This document shows positions 13,833 to 13,835 of a stretch of DNA of 13,835 nt, in pieces. Source of the stretch: an uncultured Legionella sp. GTDB taxonomy: Bacteria > Pseudomonadota > Gammaproteobacteria > Legionellales > Legionellaceae. Location: positions 1 to 13,835 of the forward strand of contig CAISKC010000088.1 in assembly GCA_903885895.1 (NCBI GenBank), given 5' to 3'. The position numbers and the translations under genes were made by a program. The notes below the pieces were generated by a model that was given only the letters and a program-made list of their open reading frames with translations, was not told the DNA's origin and searched no databases. Numbering within the stretch: the first letter of the stretch is position 1; each line of letters starts with the position of its first letter.

Positions 13833-13835
13833 AAA

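Larger units (their letters stand above)
13434..13835. other. Intergenic region upstream of darT to the window edge
   Basis: These 402 bases hold no convincing coding frame. The first 250 are AT-rich and should include the darT promoter on the minus strand, but no clear -35/-10 pair stands out. The rest is the nested palindrome at 13687-13775 and the degenerate direct repeats at 13789-13832, described separately. Confidence 0.5.

Noticed and set aside
13789..13835. CRISPR array
   Set aside because: The two units start 24 bases apart, are imperfect and leave no room for spacers of normal length; no cas gene is present.

Overview
The window looks like a piece of a gammaproteobacterial chromosome of moderate-to-low GC. 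The gene set (Ffh, S16-RimM-TrmD-L19, LpxD, PolA) indicates a Gram-negative proteobacterium. The AT-rich codon use, the palindromic intergenic repeats and the odd accessory genes would fit a host-associated lineage such as Legionellales/Coxiellaceae. That placement is an inference, because no rRNA or other lineage marker is present.

Layout. The window opens in the 3' end of ffh (SRP54 M domain, positions 1-334). A two-gene minus-strand cassette follows (533-2157). Its upstream protein resembles the C80 cysteine protease domain of MARTX and clostridial toxins, with a candidate His56/Cys103 dyad. Its downstream protein looks like a diverged paralogue with Ser in place of the Cys. The cassette sits between ffh and rpsP, which are often neighbours in gammaproteobacteria. 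Next comes the translation operon rpsP-rimM-trmD-rplS (2312-4204), tightly packed behind a good sigma70-type promoter (2243-2271). A second plus-strand group (4342-7799) encodes an AzgA-type purine permease, a tandem-GNAT protein and a FabF-like ketoacyl-ACP synthase. After a 157-base gap, lpxD and polA overlap by 8 bases (7957-11710).

The right end carries a minus-strand toxin-antitoxin-like pair. darT (DUF4433-type DNA ADP-ribosyltransferase, 12594-13433) lies upstream of a DarG-type macrodomain gene (11855-12508). The macrodomain protein lacks the C-terminal DarT-binding domain usual in DarG, and the gene has what looks like its own promoter.

Between the genes are several palindromic, REP- or MITE-like elements: hairpins at 410-429 and 7804-7823, an 11-bp-ended inverted-repeat element at 11723-11821, and a nested palindrome at 13687-13775 followed by short degenerate direct repeats up to the window edge. 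No tRNA, rRNA, CRISPR array, transposase gene or phage gene was seen.

Most deserving of a second look are the tandem C80-like protein and its apparently dead paralogue, and the DarT/short-DarG pair.
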